Source: Luzula sylvatica (taxonomy: Eukaryota > Streptophyta > Magnoliopsida > Poales > Juncaceae). Taken from it: 64,000 bases of DNA. The notes under the pieces were generated by a model, which saw only the letters and a list, made by a program, of their open reading frames with translations, made no database searches and was not told the DNA's origin. Numbering within the stretch: position 1 is the stretch's first letter; each line of letters opens with the position of its first letter. The translations under genes and the position numbers were made by a program. Of this stretch, positions 24,801 to 36,954 are shown one piece after another. The DNA lies in assembly GCA_946800325.1 (NCBI GenBank), contig OX326958.1, positions 72,909,264 through 72,973,263 on the forward strand, written 5' to 3'.

Positions 24801-27223
24801 CATCTGGAAATCAGGATGAAAATCAGCATGGAGACAAACATGAATCAGGTCGTCTAATCATTTTTTTTTAATCTTTTTATCGTAATATTACGACATATTT
24901 ATATGCTTCATTAATCTCATAGTAGTCTCAAATCTTGCAAGTAAACACACACTACTTGATACTTTCTGATAGCAAAATATTATATACTTTTTTCTTTTCT
25001 TTTTTAAAAAAATATTTTTTATTTTTCACAGGGAATGTTCTTGTATATGAGACAAATTCAGAGATTCCATGCGAAGATAAGTACCTTGCACTGCAATGCG
25101 TGGATGTTATCAAGGATAGAGACGAACATGGTATGTTTCATCATTGTTCCTTGAAATATAGAATTATACATGCTAATGCCTTAAAAAAGTAAGTTTTTAT
25201 TAAACGAGTAAATATTGAAACAAATGCAATAAAGTTAGGAAAAATGTTAATTTCTGATGACCATATGTCTTTATTTTTTGATAGGACAAGTTGTTTTGGC
25301 TGAAAATCTAGATGTTGAGCCAAGGGAAAATCTAAAAATTCGAACCAAAAATCAGGAAGAACATGAAGTTTTTGAGCCAATGAGCACAGTTTGTATGAAT
25401 GCTATAAAAGATGGAGGAGTGTGCGAACCAGAGACAAATCCAATAAATCAAGATTTCGAACTGGAAGTCTCAAAGTGTGTCGATACTGAAAAGGATCGAG
25501 ATGAACACGAAGCAGGGGTAAAATCGGTAATTTCATCTGAAAATCAGGGGCTTGAACTTGTACTAGCTCTGGTTTCTACTGATATCGTTATGAGAGAAGA
25601 AGAAGAAAGAAACTTTGAAATCTCGTCTGAAAATCGGAATGGAGACAAACACGAATCAGGTCATCTAATCATTTTCTTTAATCTTTTTATCGCAATATTA
25701 TGACATTATATTTATATGCTTCATTAATCTCATAATAGTCTAAAATCAAGTAAAATATTATGCATCTTTTTCTTTTCTTTTTTTAAAAAAATATTTATTT
25801 ATTTTTCACAGGGAATGTTCTTGTATATGAGACAAATTTAGAGATTCCATGTGAAGGTAAGTGTGATCAAGGGGCAAATCTGGAATTTTCATATGAAAAT
25901 CAGTACCTTGCACTGCAAGGCGTGGATGTTATCAAGGATAGAGAAGAACATGGTACGTGTCATCATTGTTCCTTGATATATAGAATTATACATGCTAATG
26001 CCTTTAAAAGTGACTTTTTATTACACTAGTAAATATCGAAACAAATGCAATAAAGTTAGGAAAAATATTAATTTCTGATGACCACATTTTTTTATTTTTT
26101 GATAGGACTAGATTTTTCGGCTGAAAATCTAGATGTTGAGCCAAGGGAAAATCTAAAAATTCGAACCCAAAATCACGAAGAATATGAAGTTCTTGAGCCA
26201 ATGAGCACGGTTTGTATGAATGCTATAAAAGATAAACGAGTGTGTGAATCAGGGACAAATCCAATAAATCAAGATCTTGAACTGGAAGTCTCAAAGTGTG
26301 TGGATATTGCAAAGGATCCAGATGAATATGAAGCAGGGGTAAAATCGGTAATTTCATCTGAAAATCAGGGGCTTGAACTGGTACTAGCTCTGGTTTCTAC
26401 TGATATCGTTATGGGAGAAGAAGAAGGCGACTTCGAAATCCCATCTGGAAATCGGGATGGAGACAAACATGAATCAGGTAATCTAATCATTTTCTTTAAT
26501 CTTTTTATCGCAATATTATGACATTATTTGCTTCATTAATCTCATAATAGTCTCAAATCAAGCAAGTAAACACAAAAAAATTGCAAATAGACCCCTGAAA
26601 TTTATTTATTTATTTGGACAGGAAACGAACTCATATCCGTGACTAATGTGAAGATTCTATCTGAGAATCAAGACATTGAGACAATAAACCCTGTTTATAT
26701 GGGCATAATGAAGGGAGGAGAAGCATGTGAACCAGGGGCAAGTTCGGTAATTATACTTAAAAATCAAGATCTCAAACCCGAAGGCTCAAATAAATGCGAA
26801 CCAGAGGGAAAATTGGCAATCTCATATGAGAACCAGGGGCTTGAAATAGACACGCTCCATTCTGATATGTCACCGGCAAAAGAAGAAAAATGCGCGTCAG
26901 GATATGTCGATTTACTTGTGCAAGAATATTACAAACTGGAAGAAAAATTCTTTTTACTCCAGCAATCAAAGAAGTCCGTCGAGAGCCTAGCAAATGAGAA
27001 GGGGAAAAGGGTAATATCGAACTACGATTCTCAGTCTGATAAACTAAGCCCAAACCCCAAAAGAGCAAATTGCAACAAGGGCCCAGAGAGGTCGATGGAA
27101 ATAAGAAGCGTGAGAAGGGTGAATAGAGTTAACTTTGCTGCTCTGTTAGCTCCAAAAAGGCGTGGCCAACGACAAAAAAACGCGAAGATTCAGACAGAAA
27201 AGGAGGTACTTCTCGAGCATTAA
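18823..27223 (+). CDS. Giant B3-domain (REM-like) protein with acidic repeats
   Basis: Twelve exons: 18823-18939, 19224-19574, 19684-20041, 20464-23724, 23841-24095, 24210-24308, 24465-24848, 25032-25130, 25285-25659, 25812-25952, 26106-26477 and 26622-27223. They join in frame to 6,414 nt, or 2137 residues. Residues about 25-140 and 145-265 are two B3 DNA-binding domains (FFKV start, GSYFI(R/K)(E/K)GW core), as in plant REM proteins. One 3.26-kb exon (residues 276-1362) encodes about 15 degenerate 25-35-residue repeats around NFESMEGDKCERGQIA with runs of Glu. Exons 6-11 are one two-exon unit present three times. The C-terminus is basic (PKRRGQRQK). All introns from exon 3 on are phase 1. 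A nuclear DNA-binding role is inferred from B3; the tail matches no family I know. The start is the first ATG of an exon joining the B3 frame. Confidence 0.85.
24210..26477 (+). repeat. Tandem triplication of a two-exon unit
   Basis: Units start at 24210, 25032 and 25812 (spacing 822 and 780 bp). Each has a short exon (GNVLVYETN...) and a long exon (ENLKIRT...EPMSTVCMNAIKD...), with matching introns. The introns are also highly similar, so the duplication is recent. All exons are multiples of three and flanked by phase-1 introns, so copy number can change without breaking the frame. Confidence 0.93.
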
Positions 27224-27400
27224 GGAACCAGCTAAACTCTAAACCTTGGTGATCATATTGTAATGCCAAGAGTTTTTTGTTGTTATTTTGGATTATTTAT
27301 CGTTATTATATTGGAATGTGTAGAATGTAGATAAGCGTAATGATATGCGGGAAACAATTATGAAATGAAGTTAGTAACGTGGCTTACTTAAAAGAAGCTA
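27224..27400 (+). other. 3' UTR of the B3 gene
   Basis: T-rich downstream sequence with TTGTAATG and ATTATATTGGAATGTGTAG elements of the kind used in plant poly(A) signalling. The exact end is not visible. Confidence 0.4.
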
Positions 27401-27589
27401 AACTCAGTACCTTTAATTCTTTTTTGAACTTTGATATCATGTTCATCAAGACTTGATAATTTCTTTCATCATTCTCTTCTCTTTGTCCCCTTCAATCCGA
27501 CTCATCACTCGACACTCCACTGTCAATGACAAATTGATTTGGAGAAGTCTCAGTTGACTTTCTATCGATGAAAATGGCCTAATTTTTTT

Positions 27590-28220
27590 TGGTTATAATC
27601 CAAATTGGGTATCTTGTTTGTAATTGGCGACAATGAAATAGTCTTCGGAGGTTCTATTTGGAAAATGAGAGGAGTTCTTCCTAGAGTTCAGGTGTTTATT
27701 TGGCAAACCAGAAATAACTTAATATTTCGTGGCTTTACTGCTCCGAACACACTGATTTATCAGATAAATGAGATTATAAATAATGGTGATAGCATTTGAA
27801 ATACTACTATTATGCTACCCAACAATCATCGTCAATCTGAGTTGTATAGTTGGTCTCACGTGTCCATTAATCAGCATGACAATGCTGCAACCGCCTTCAT
27901 ATTTCGAGATAAAAGAAACAAAGCGATTGGAGTAAGTTGTCCATAACCCTAAACGTTGATATAATACGGAATTGGAAAGGAATTCCAGATCATTCAGATT
28001 TCCCACGAGATATGGGCAGAATAGTAGGAAAGAGTCTATTTTCGAAGACTTGCTTTGGTTTCATGGATTAGCTACAAAATTCCTAGATGCTTCTTTCCGA
28101 GAAAGGATTACTTATGCTGATCATGTGAGGGAATGGACGACGCTTCCCCCCCCCCCCCTCAATGACCCGAGACTCTGGGTAACAGCCAATTTTTTGACTA
28201 TTTGCTTCACACGATGACCG
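27590..28220 (+). pseudogene. Degenerate LINE zf-RVT/RNase H remnant
   Basis: Short frames show LPRVQVFIWQ, TRNNLIFRG and, further on, DNAATAFIFRDKRNKAIG. These resemble the zinc-binding reverse-transcriptase tail and RNase H domain of plant LINE-type ORF2 proteins. Frame changes and stops (for example near 27799) break the sequence. A run of C lies at about 28147-28159. There are no clear ends or target duplication. Confidence 0.5.
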
Positions 28221-28969
28221 GATCCCCTAGTAACTTGTTGTGGAGCAATCTTGTTATAGGTAGTTATGGATACTTTTTGATGTAACATGAAAAATGATAA
28301 ATTCGCTAGTAGTCCATACATTAAAATTTAAGATGGCATTTTAGAAATGCTCAAAATATATTGTGAAATAATTAATACATAAATGTTTGCATACAGAGAG
28401 TATAATTATAAAATCATGATTAATTATTGGTCTAAATTAAGTTACATATTATTTTATTTTATTATGAGAATAAATGGAGCATGCTCGTTTGTCTTTCATT
28501 TGTTGATGTCAACGGAATTTGAACAAACAACCTCTCACAATAGATGATTTTTGCGTCAAGTACTCAACCAACTAGACTATGAGTCAATTGTATATATCAC
28601 TTATTATAATCAATAATGATAGACACCTAGATTTTGCATGTAGAATCATACGTGGCAATTATATCGCAACCACGTCAAATTTCAAAATGAAAACAAAATT
28701 CAAGAAATTCTCAATTAGACCGTCACGTATGTTTGTAAGTACAAATCTACATGCAAAATTTTGATGCTTATCATTATTGTATTATAATATAATGATTAAA
28801 ATAATTATGATAAATTTGTACAAAATTGAATTTAAACAAGATTGTGTGTAAATATCTAATGTTACCAAATTACGTAAATAACATTATTAATCCTAAATCC
28901 CTATCTACAAAGAACAAGACTAAACCCGTTAATTTTAAACCCGTTAACTACACGAACCTACCCATTAAG
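28221..28969. other. Intergenic, AT-rich
   Basis: No gene was recognised. Around 28510-28600 is a motif (CAACCAACTAGACTATGAGTC) of a type often dispersed in plant genomes. The last 100 bp lead into the UTP25 promoter. Confidence 0.5.
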
Positions 28970-28986
28970 CCCTAAACCCTAAACCC
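28970..28986 (+). promoter_or_regulatory. Telo-box upstream of UTP25
   Basis: CCCTAAACCCTAAACCC. AAACCCTA telo-boxes are known in promoters of plant ribosomal-protein and ribosome-biogenesis genes. It lies about 250 bp before the ATG, which fits the function of the gene. Confidence 0.65.
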
Positions 28987-29238
28987 CTCGGCGGCACATC
29001 TGGCGAGTAGTTGTTGCGAATTTCCTCGGCTAATTCCCTGGTGAGTGCGAAATTCCAGCCACCTAGCTTCTCCTCCCCTTCGTTGCTTAGAACACGTTCA
29101 CCTAGCTTAGCCTTCGCAAGGAGCTTCTCCTCCACTGCCCCTTCTCAGAATCGCCGGATTAGGGTATCGCAAAACCCCCCCTTCCTCTTCTCTTTGTTCT
29201 CTCTAGTTGCGAAATCCGAATTTTTCTTAAGAGCTTTA

Positions 29239-30739
29239 ATGGGGAAGCGATTTAAGAATAAAGGTTAGTAAGATTACATTTAAGGGCTAACTAATCACAG
29301 TATTATTAACAAAACTATAGAACATTGCAGGTAGTTGAACTGTTAATTATACGTATATATTGAGTTTGGACTGAAATTTATTAATAATTTGCAGAGAGGA
29401 AGAAGCCAAAGATATCTCATAAAACTGAACTTTCGAAGGAAATAACCAAGAAAAGTTTCGATGGTAATAAATCCATGGTTCCTTGCTCCATGCAAGGAAA
29501 GCAAAATAATCAAATTTCTTATGGTAAAAATATATGGTTCTAAGCCTCGATTCAATTTAATTTTCCACCAAATTACCTGGTTCTTATTATTGTTTCGAAT
29601 TGCATGTAGACCGTTCTGATGAAGAGAATTTAGACAGTGGATCGGTAGAGCATGACACAAATCAAGACAATGCTTCCCAAATGAATAATTTATTGAAAGT
29701 TATAAGTACTGGCAACAAAAAGCTCACTGCTTTGTACAAGAAGAGGTAAATAAAATTAATAAACCCTAATTTTGAACAAGAATTTCTAACAATGCTTAGG
29801 GTTTATAATTCATACTCGCAATTCTGTGCAGACAGAGAGAGCAAGAGGGTTTGAGCGATTCAGAAGAAGACGAAGACGATGCCACGTTAGCAAATGACAG
29901 TACATCTGAAGAAGATATTATCGAAGAAGGTACTTTCTCTTTCATCATATTATTGTGTGATATTGTATATGAAATTATAAAAAATAATTGCAGGATCTGG
30001 TGATGAATCTGGTCCGTTTGATCTCGATGAAACCGATGAAGGAAATATAGAGGATGATGAAGAAGATTCAGTCGAAGAATATTCTGACGAGGATATAATT
30101 GATGATATTGTCGACGAAAAAAACAAAAGGTTGTTAAAATGGCTCCAGTTTATTCATATAAAATTATTTAATTAGTATAATTGAGATACTAATAGAATGA
30201 ATATTTGTGTAGTTCTTTTCATCGCCACTTGGACCACAACATGACAAAAGAAGAGGTTGAAAAATTAAAGGAATCGAAATGGAAATATAAATGGGAAATA
30301 CCAGCTCTTGATATTCAATCATCAAAATGGGTTGGTACTGGAGAACCCATCTCTAAGGTATTTTAATATTTTTATTTATTTAATAAATTGCTAGTTAACA
30401 ATTTCATATTAAATTTCTAATATACTATTATTTATTTATAGGAAATTGGGATGAATATGGATTCTTCGTTGAAGGAAAAGATACATAAACATTGGCTAAG
30501 TATTAACAAATCCACTTCTTCTAGAGAAAATTTCTTCTTTTCGCTCTGTATGTTTTCTTTTTGTTAATTATATAATGTAACGACATTCTTAATAAGTATT
30601 ATTTTCAAATATTTTATTTTGTTTTTGGTACAGTTGGTACGTACCGAGATGTTATGCATTGCAACAAGAAACCATTTTATTTGAAAGGAACCGAAGAAGA
30701 TTCAAGCATTATGGACGCGTATCTTCTTCATACTGTACC

Positions 30740-30780
<41 letters not shown>

Positions 30781-31670
30781 AATGCTAATGTGCTTTGAAA
30801 TTTTTCAGTTAAATCATGTGTATAGAACAAGAGAGCTTGTGATTAAAAACGATACAAAGCTCAATAAAATAGAAGCTAAAAAGGAAGAAATTATAAAAGC
30901 TGATTCTTACCTTGACCAAGGGTTTACACGCCCAAAGGTATTTAAATATTTATTTTTTTGCAAAATTATCCTTGATTTATATTATTTGCAAAAAAAGCCC
31001 TCGAATCTTATGATATTTCATATAGGTTCTTTTCTTATTGCCGATGGCAAGTGTAGCGTTGCGAGTTGTATTGAGGCTAATCCAACTCACTCCACTCTCA
31101 AACAAGGTTAGTTTTGCTTATTGATTATAAAAGTTTTTAAATTGTAATCATAACCTTGAAATAATTTAAATTTGGATTTTGTTCGTTCTGAATTAGGACA
31201 ACGTGGAGCATCTAGATCGATTCACAGAAGAATTTGGCGCAATTGATGATGAAAATGAAGATGAAAAAAATACAAATTCTCAAGTTCGTTCAAAACCCTC
31301 TGATTTTCGTGCTTTGTTTAGTGGGAATAATAATGACCATTTTATGCTTGGCATGAAGTTCACAAAGTAATTCAAATTCATATTCTTAATGTTGTTTATA
31401 ATATGTATAATATTAGTTATATGATTTATATAATTAATTTTGTAGGAGAACCATCAAGTTGTATAGTGATTTTTATTCTTCTGATATTATCATTGCCTCT
31501 CCTCTCGGTATAATTACTGTAAGTTTTTACTTGATTTTTTTTAATCAATATAATCATGTAATATTAATCCATCGAAATATTTATTTTACTATGGTTGAAT
31601 ATTTTGCTAGAAAATTGGAGAAACTGAGTATAATAAGGACAAGGATGTGGATTATCTATCATCAATAGAG

Positions 31671-31716
<46 letters not shown>

Positions 31717-33588
31717 GAGTTCACCATAATAAATTTTTTGTCAGGTAGTGGTAGTGGATCATGCAGACGTGGTCTCCATGCAGGTGAGTCAACCAAATAA
31801 CAAATAATTTCCCCTCATAACAGTTTTAATTATTTAATATGATTATAAACATGTCAGAACTGGACCCACGTAAATACTGTATTTGAGCATCTCAATAAAA
31901 CACCCTCGAAACAGCACGGAACCGATATGATGCGCATTAGACCATGGTATATAAGCAGACCCCCTTCATTTTATTTTCATTCAATTTGGCCATTTAATAA
32001 TAATAAGTTTTGTTTTTCATATTAAAATAAAATTGATATATTTTTTTAAAATGATTTTTAGGTACTTGGATGGCCAGGCTCAGTTCTATAGACAAACTAT
32101 TCTTCTAGGTTCTTATCTAAATCCAGGTAATATATATTCTCTATATTTATATTGTCCATAATGATATATTAATTAATTAATATTGGTGAATTTTTAGAAA
32201 TTATAGAAAATGAAAATTTTGTACTTTGTCACAGATATAAATGCTTTGTTCAATAGACTGTGCGTTAATTATGAAGGAAAGGTATATAGATTTTTTTTTT
32301 TGCATATTAAACCCATTGTTTTTTATTTTATTTTACGTGATTAGTGTAGGTATAATTATGGATAATTTCTGTTTATATATATAATTTTTTACTTTATTAT
32401 CAGGTTAAGCTTGTTTCTGAATATAAAGGTGTTCTCCCTAAGATACTTCTTCCAGTACAACAAGTCAGTTCTTTTCGCTGTTTTTATTTTAAGTATTATT
32501 TTTTTGTATTATTTTTTAATTTATCTCTCTAGATTTTTGAGCGAATCAACCCAACCTCAATTGTTGATGCAGACGATGCTCGCCTTGATTACTTTTGTAA
32601 AAAGGTCAGTCATGAAAATAATTAAATTAATAAATTAAAATTATTGGTATCTAAACATGTAAATTTGAATAAATTTTTTTGTTCTTGTGTAGGTATTTCC
32701 AAAAATAACGGACTCCATCGAGGTATGTTTATATTATGCTGAATTCATGTTCATTTTTAAATAGTTCTTTTTGTTTGATATTTATGTGTGATTAATCATA
32801 ACCTATTTTTGTTTTGTGTAGGGTGGAGTTATGCTATTTATAAGTTCGTATTTTGAATTTGTTCGAATTCGTAATTTCTTGAAAACTCAAAAAGCTTCGT
32901 TCTGCTTGCTTGGAGAGTAAGCTCATTTATTTATTTCTAAACCAAGTTACGAATTTACAAAATTAATTTTGAAATTTGATTTTGTTTTGTAGGTACACGA
33001 AACAGAGTGATATATCTCGAGCACGTGGTTGGTTTTTTGAAGGCGATAGGAAGATCATGCTTTACACAGAAAGAGCTCATTTTTATCATAGATACAAGGT
33101 AATGATTTGTTATAGAATCATATCATATATGATTTAATTATGAAAACAATATATATCCAAATTACAGTTAAGGAGTTGTTGCCCTGTTATTTTTTCAATT
33201 GCAGATTCGTGGAATTCAGAATTTGATCATATACTCCTTACCCGAGAGAAAAGAATTTTATCCTGAGGTTAGTCTTCTACATCCAAATAATTTATGATTT
33301 GTTTTTTCATTCTTTCAGCTTTATTAGTTATTAAATGATATGTTATTATTCAGATAATTAATATGCTTGATGGCTCGAGAAGCAATACTTGTCGCGTACT
33401 TTTCTCTCAATTTGATCTACTTAAGGTGAATTCTACATAATTGTTGTTTTATATTTGATCGGCCATATATGAGCCCGAGTAATTGTAATATTTATGTATT
33501 TTTATTTTTACAGCTCGAAAGAATTGTTGGTACAAGTGCGGCTAAAAGATTGCTTTCATCAGAAAAAGATATGTTTGTTTTCTCTTAA
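29239..33588 (+). CDS. UTP25: UTP25, U3 snoRNP-associated protein (SSU processome)
   Basis: A 25-exon model joins exactly to 2,202 nt, or 733 residues, starting MGKRFKNK and ending MFVFS. UTP25 (digestive-organ-expansion-factor family) works in the nucleolus in early 18S pre-rRNA processing. The N-terminal third is acidic (about residues 100-175, Asp/Glu-rich). The rest is a helicase-like core: YRDVMHCNKKPFY, YLDQGFTRPK, a DHAD sequence in place of DEAD (exon 14), GTDMMRIRPWYLDG, YRQTILLGSYLNP and SFCLLGEYTKQSDISRARGW. The DHAD form and the missing Walker A fit a non-catalytic helicase fold, as known for this family. Exon borders run from 29239-29263 to 33514-33588; introns 8 and 13 contain CT microsatellites. 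The gene converges with KCR. The start matches family N-termini. Confidence 0.93.
30744..30778 (+). repeat. CT microsatellite in UTP25 intron 8
   Basis: About 17 CT units directly after the splice donor GTACCATAAT. It is likely polymorphic in length. Confidence 0.95.
31674..31713 (+). repeat. CT microsatellite in UTP25 intron 13
   Basis: About 20 CT units beginning within three bases of the donor GTA at 31671. The intron is short (31671-31744), so the repeat makes up over half of it. Confidence 0.95.
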
Positions 33589-34242
33589 ACAACGCATATG
33601 GAGTCTTGGATCATTTCGACGCGGAACATTTTTTTAAATTTTATTTATTGAATGATTATAATTTTGTTTTACGTTTTTTAAGTTGAGTGATAGCAAGTGA
33701 TGTTCAAAATTTTGTTTTTGTTATTTTTTGTTATCTATTTAAAACTAAGGTAACAAGGGTGCATTATTTTGTTTGATCATATAAATCCAATTTTTATCGA
33801 ACTGTCTTGTATGCATTTGGATAGCACATATCTCATCTACCTCTGTCTTATTAGGTTAATACTGGATCTTAATCCGATTAATCAATTTTTTCAACCATAA
33901 TCTACAACTAACAATTTATTAAGATCATGACAAGTAGTTTGCAACACAGCCAAGAAATAACTGGATCCAAATTTAAACTAATTGGCCTACTATATTCTTT
34001 CTCTTTTTATTTGATATTTTTGTTATATATTTTTTGAGCGATTTATACCTTCGCTCAAAAAAGAAAATAATAACTGCAAAACGAAAAAATAATCATCAAA
34101 TAGTGTTAAAACATAAAATCATTCAACAAATCCTCCTGCCCATAAACAAACAAACCACAGAAGAAAAATAAAACTACGACTAAACAATTATTTGCTTTTT
34201 TCCAACATCAAAATAATATCACATAACTCAACCTTTCCTTCC
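33589..34242. other. Convergent 3' region between UTP25 and KCR
   Basis: AT-rich, with no ORF of note. It must hold the 3' UTRs of both converging genes. Poly(A)-type AATAAT elements occur on both strands. Confidence 0.5.
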
Positions 34243-36037
34243 TTACAGCGATTTCTTGCGAGCATCCTTGGCCAGGCCGCGTTTACGAATTTTAAGATTG
34301 AAGCCAATGCGCCAGGTGTCGATCAGCGATGAGGGGATGACTGACGCGATGCACCAGATTGCAGAGTGGACCCAGTACGGGGTGCAAGTTGCCTCGTATC
34401 CTATGTGGCGCAATCCTGCACTTGCATATGTCTCTGGTGATGGAATTAATATTGATGATTTTCGTACCGAAGCCATTTTTGTCGCCACGTATAATGGTAC
34501 CTATACCAACAATAAAAATAATAATAAGGCGGGATTATCCAATAATTTTTTTTATTACGATATTTACCTGGCATTGGACATCAATGCCCTTGCTCTTGTA
34601 TTCAACAGCGAGGCATCTTGAGAATTGATCAACGTACCTGTGGTAATAAAAATAAAAAATTGGTTTATTATTTTTACATAATGCATGTTTGAAATATACA
34701 ATGATAAGCGTCACTTTCTAATTATAGTTAGTTATGTGGTTATTTGGTGAAGTAAGTAGAACTGGTAACCAAACATATTCTTTTTTAATACTTTCATGAA
34801 ATCTGTAGGGTTGTTTACTAACATTACCAACTTACCTAAATAAAATAATCCTGTTGACTGAAAATAGTATATTAAACAAAAAAATGGTATACTCGGTGTT
34901 GGTGATATTCACGATGCACTTACTCATTGACAAAGTTATATTTTAAAAAGAATAGTGCATGTTTTAAAACTAAAAGAAAAAAACACTCACGCTTTTGTGG
35001 CGGCATAGACAGTGTATAACGGATCGGTTGGGATAACAGTTGCGGCACCCGACCCGATATTTATAATTGCGCCTCTCTTTCTCTCTACCATTCCAGGAAG
35101 AACGGCATGTGTAACCCTAGTTACGCCCTCGACATTGACTTTGATGAGATTCTTCAGTAATTCATCGTCCACCTCGTGGAAATACCTAATAAAACAATTA
35201 AAGAAGCAATTTGAGGATGAGAATTAGCCCCAATTGGTTGATTGTGTTGGTGATGTTGAAGTAAAGGTTGTGTCTTTGAAGTTTAAAGCGAGTAATGAGG
35301 TCTGATAATTCGGCTGGAGATTCAATTTGAGCGATTTAAGACGGAGAGTTGATTTGAATTGAAGCAAAATCTCAAATCTGGACATGAGAAAACAGATCAA
35401 TTCTTCTGTTTCAGTAATTCAGTCAACTTGGGCGAGGATTTGAATGTTTAATTTAATTGAGTCATTTAAATCTGTTAAATTTAAATCAAATCAAACCCAA
35501 AATCCCATCCTGTTTTTTTTTCTGTTGGAACTGAAATACCAGTAAACCAAGCTTGCTCGTAGAAAACACTATAAAAAAAATAGAAGAAGGAAAAAGAGCT
35601 CACCTTGCATAAGGGTAGGATACCCCAGCACTGTTAATCAGCAAACCTACATCGAGGCCTTTAATGGTCTTCTGCAATCTTTCAACCCCTTCAACCAAAT
35701 CACCAGAAAAGTCAATAACCACAGTCTCGATCTCAAATTTGGGGCTTTTCGCCTTGATCTCTTCTGCAATAGTTGCGAGCTTTTCTGAGCTTCTCCCGAC
35801 AAGCACCAGATTCATCGCGTAACGGCGAGCGAGCTGGAACGAAAAGGCACGGCCAATTCCGTCGGTACATCCAGTAACCACAGCCCATTGCCCGTACCGG
35901 CGTTTTAACGGCTTACCAGGACGGAGAAAAGTGATGTAGATCCAACGAAGAAAGAGGATAGAAAACTTAAGGACAGAGATTAAGCCAATAATGGCTGGTA
36001 CGAGAGCCCACCATGGCTGAGCTTGGATGAAATCCAT
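34243..36037 (-). CDS. KCR1: Very-long-chain 3-oxoacyl-CoA reductase (KCR)
   Basis: Four exons on the minus strand: 36037-35604, 35185-34991, 34637-34568 and 34500-34243. They total 957 nt, or 318 residues, the same length as the Arabidopsis enzyme. It performs the first reduction of the ER fatty-acid elongase cycle (3-oxoacyl-CoA to 3-hydroxyacyl-CoA, NADPH), which feeds waxes, sphingolipids and seed oils. There is an N-terminal membrane segment (about residues 10-30). SDR motifs: TGCTDGIG cofactor loop, NSAG, GSGAA with the catalytic Ser, and YAATK with the catalytic Tyr and Lys. The C-terminus KDARKKSL is basic. MDFIQ is preferred because it gives the family length; an in-frame ATG at 36061 would add 8 residues. 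Transposons begin 185 bp upstream. Confidence 0.94.
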
Positions 36038-36221
36038 GTGAGGGCAGGAGGAAGTTGTCATTTTGGGGGTATTGCCCAAATTTTCTTCTCTTCTGAAAAT
36101 GGAGAAGTGAACAGCGAGATGTACTTATAGCAAGAAAGGTTGAGACTTTTTCTTCGGGAAGTGGGATCAAGCTTTCATTCAACTGCTGATTGCTGAAGTG
36201 TTTTTTATGTTGTACCCCAAG

Positions 36222-36790
36222 CACTGTTGTGAAAAACGGCGAAAAACGGTGAAAAAACGTTGTTTCGATGGAAAAACGTTCCGTTTTTTACAAGACGGTT
36301 TGAAAAATCGGTCAAACGTTTTTTTACCGTGTTTGACCGTTGTTTTGGGAAAAAACGTTTTTCGGTTCGAAAAACGACCGTTTTTCACAACAAAAAATTG
36401 AAATTTTGATTATTTACCGTTTTTGGCCCATTTTTTTTTCCAACCCAATAAAATTACTATTTTTTTTACTTACGGTTGTTCCGAATGATGTTAATGATTT
36501 TACTATTTAATTTATGTTTGAATTTGAATTTATATTTTGATGTTACGTTTTGTTGGACATTCGTTTTGATGTTACGTTTATGTTAGACATTCGTTTTAAT
36601 ATTATGTTGGATGTTTTTTATGTTATTTTTTTACTATTAAAAAATTACATAATTATATATTTTTTTGGTTTTATCTATAAATTTTAATTAAATTACTATC
36701 GATTTCGGTGATCGTTTCTTCACCGTTTTTCTACCGTTTTTTCACCGTTTTACGATAATCCCGTACCGTTTTCCGTATTTTACAACATTG
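36222..36790. mobile_element. hAT-type MITE (569 bp)
   Basis: The ends are CACTGTTGTGAAAAACGG and, in reverse, CAATGTTGTAAAATACGG. The 8-bp duplication ACCCCAAG flanks it (36214-36221 and 36791-36798). The arms are rich in ACGGT/ACCGTTTT motifs on both strands. It has no coding capacity and lies just upstream of KCR. Confidence 0.82.
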
Positions 36791-36954
36791 ACCCCAAGTA
36801 GGATGTCAATGGTGTGGATATTGCCCGAACCGACCCGAACCGTATCCGAAAAAAATATCCGGATTCGAAAAAAATATCCGGATCCGGTTATTTTTAGGAT
36901 CCGGATACTCGAAACCAGATTCGAGTATCCGGAACCGGATCCGGATACGCATAT

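Noticed and set aside
28510..28600. Possible tRNA or SINE (CAACCAACTAGACTATGAGTC)
   Set aside because: No cloverleaf and no clear A and B boxes could be drawn.
29011..29268. In-frame upstream extension of UTP25 resembling a mitochondrial presequence (LAFARSFSST)
   Set aside because: The frame starts at TTG, not ATG, and no upstream ATG is in frame. The family start MGKR is at 29239.
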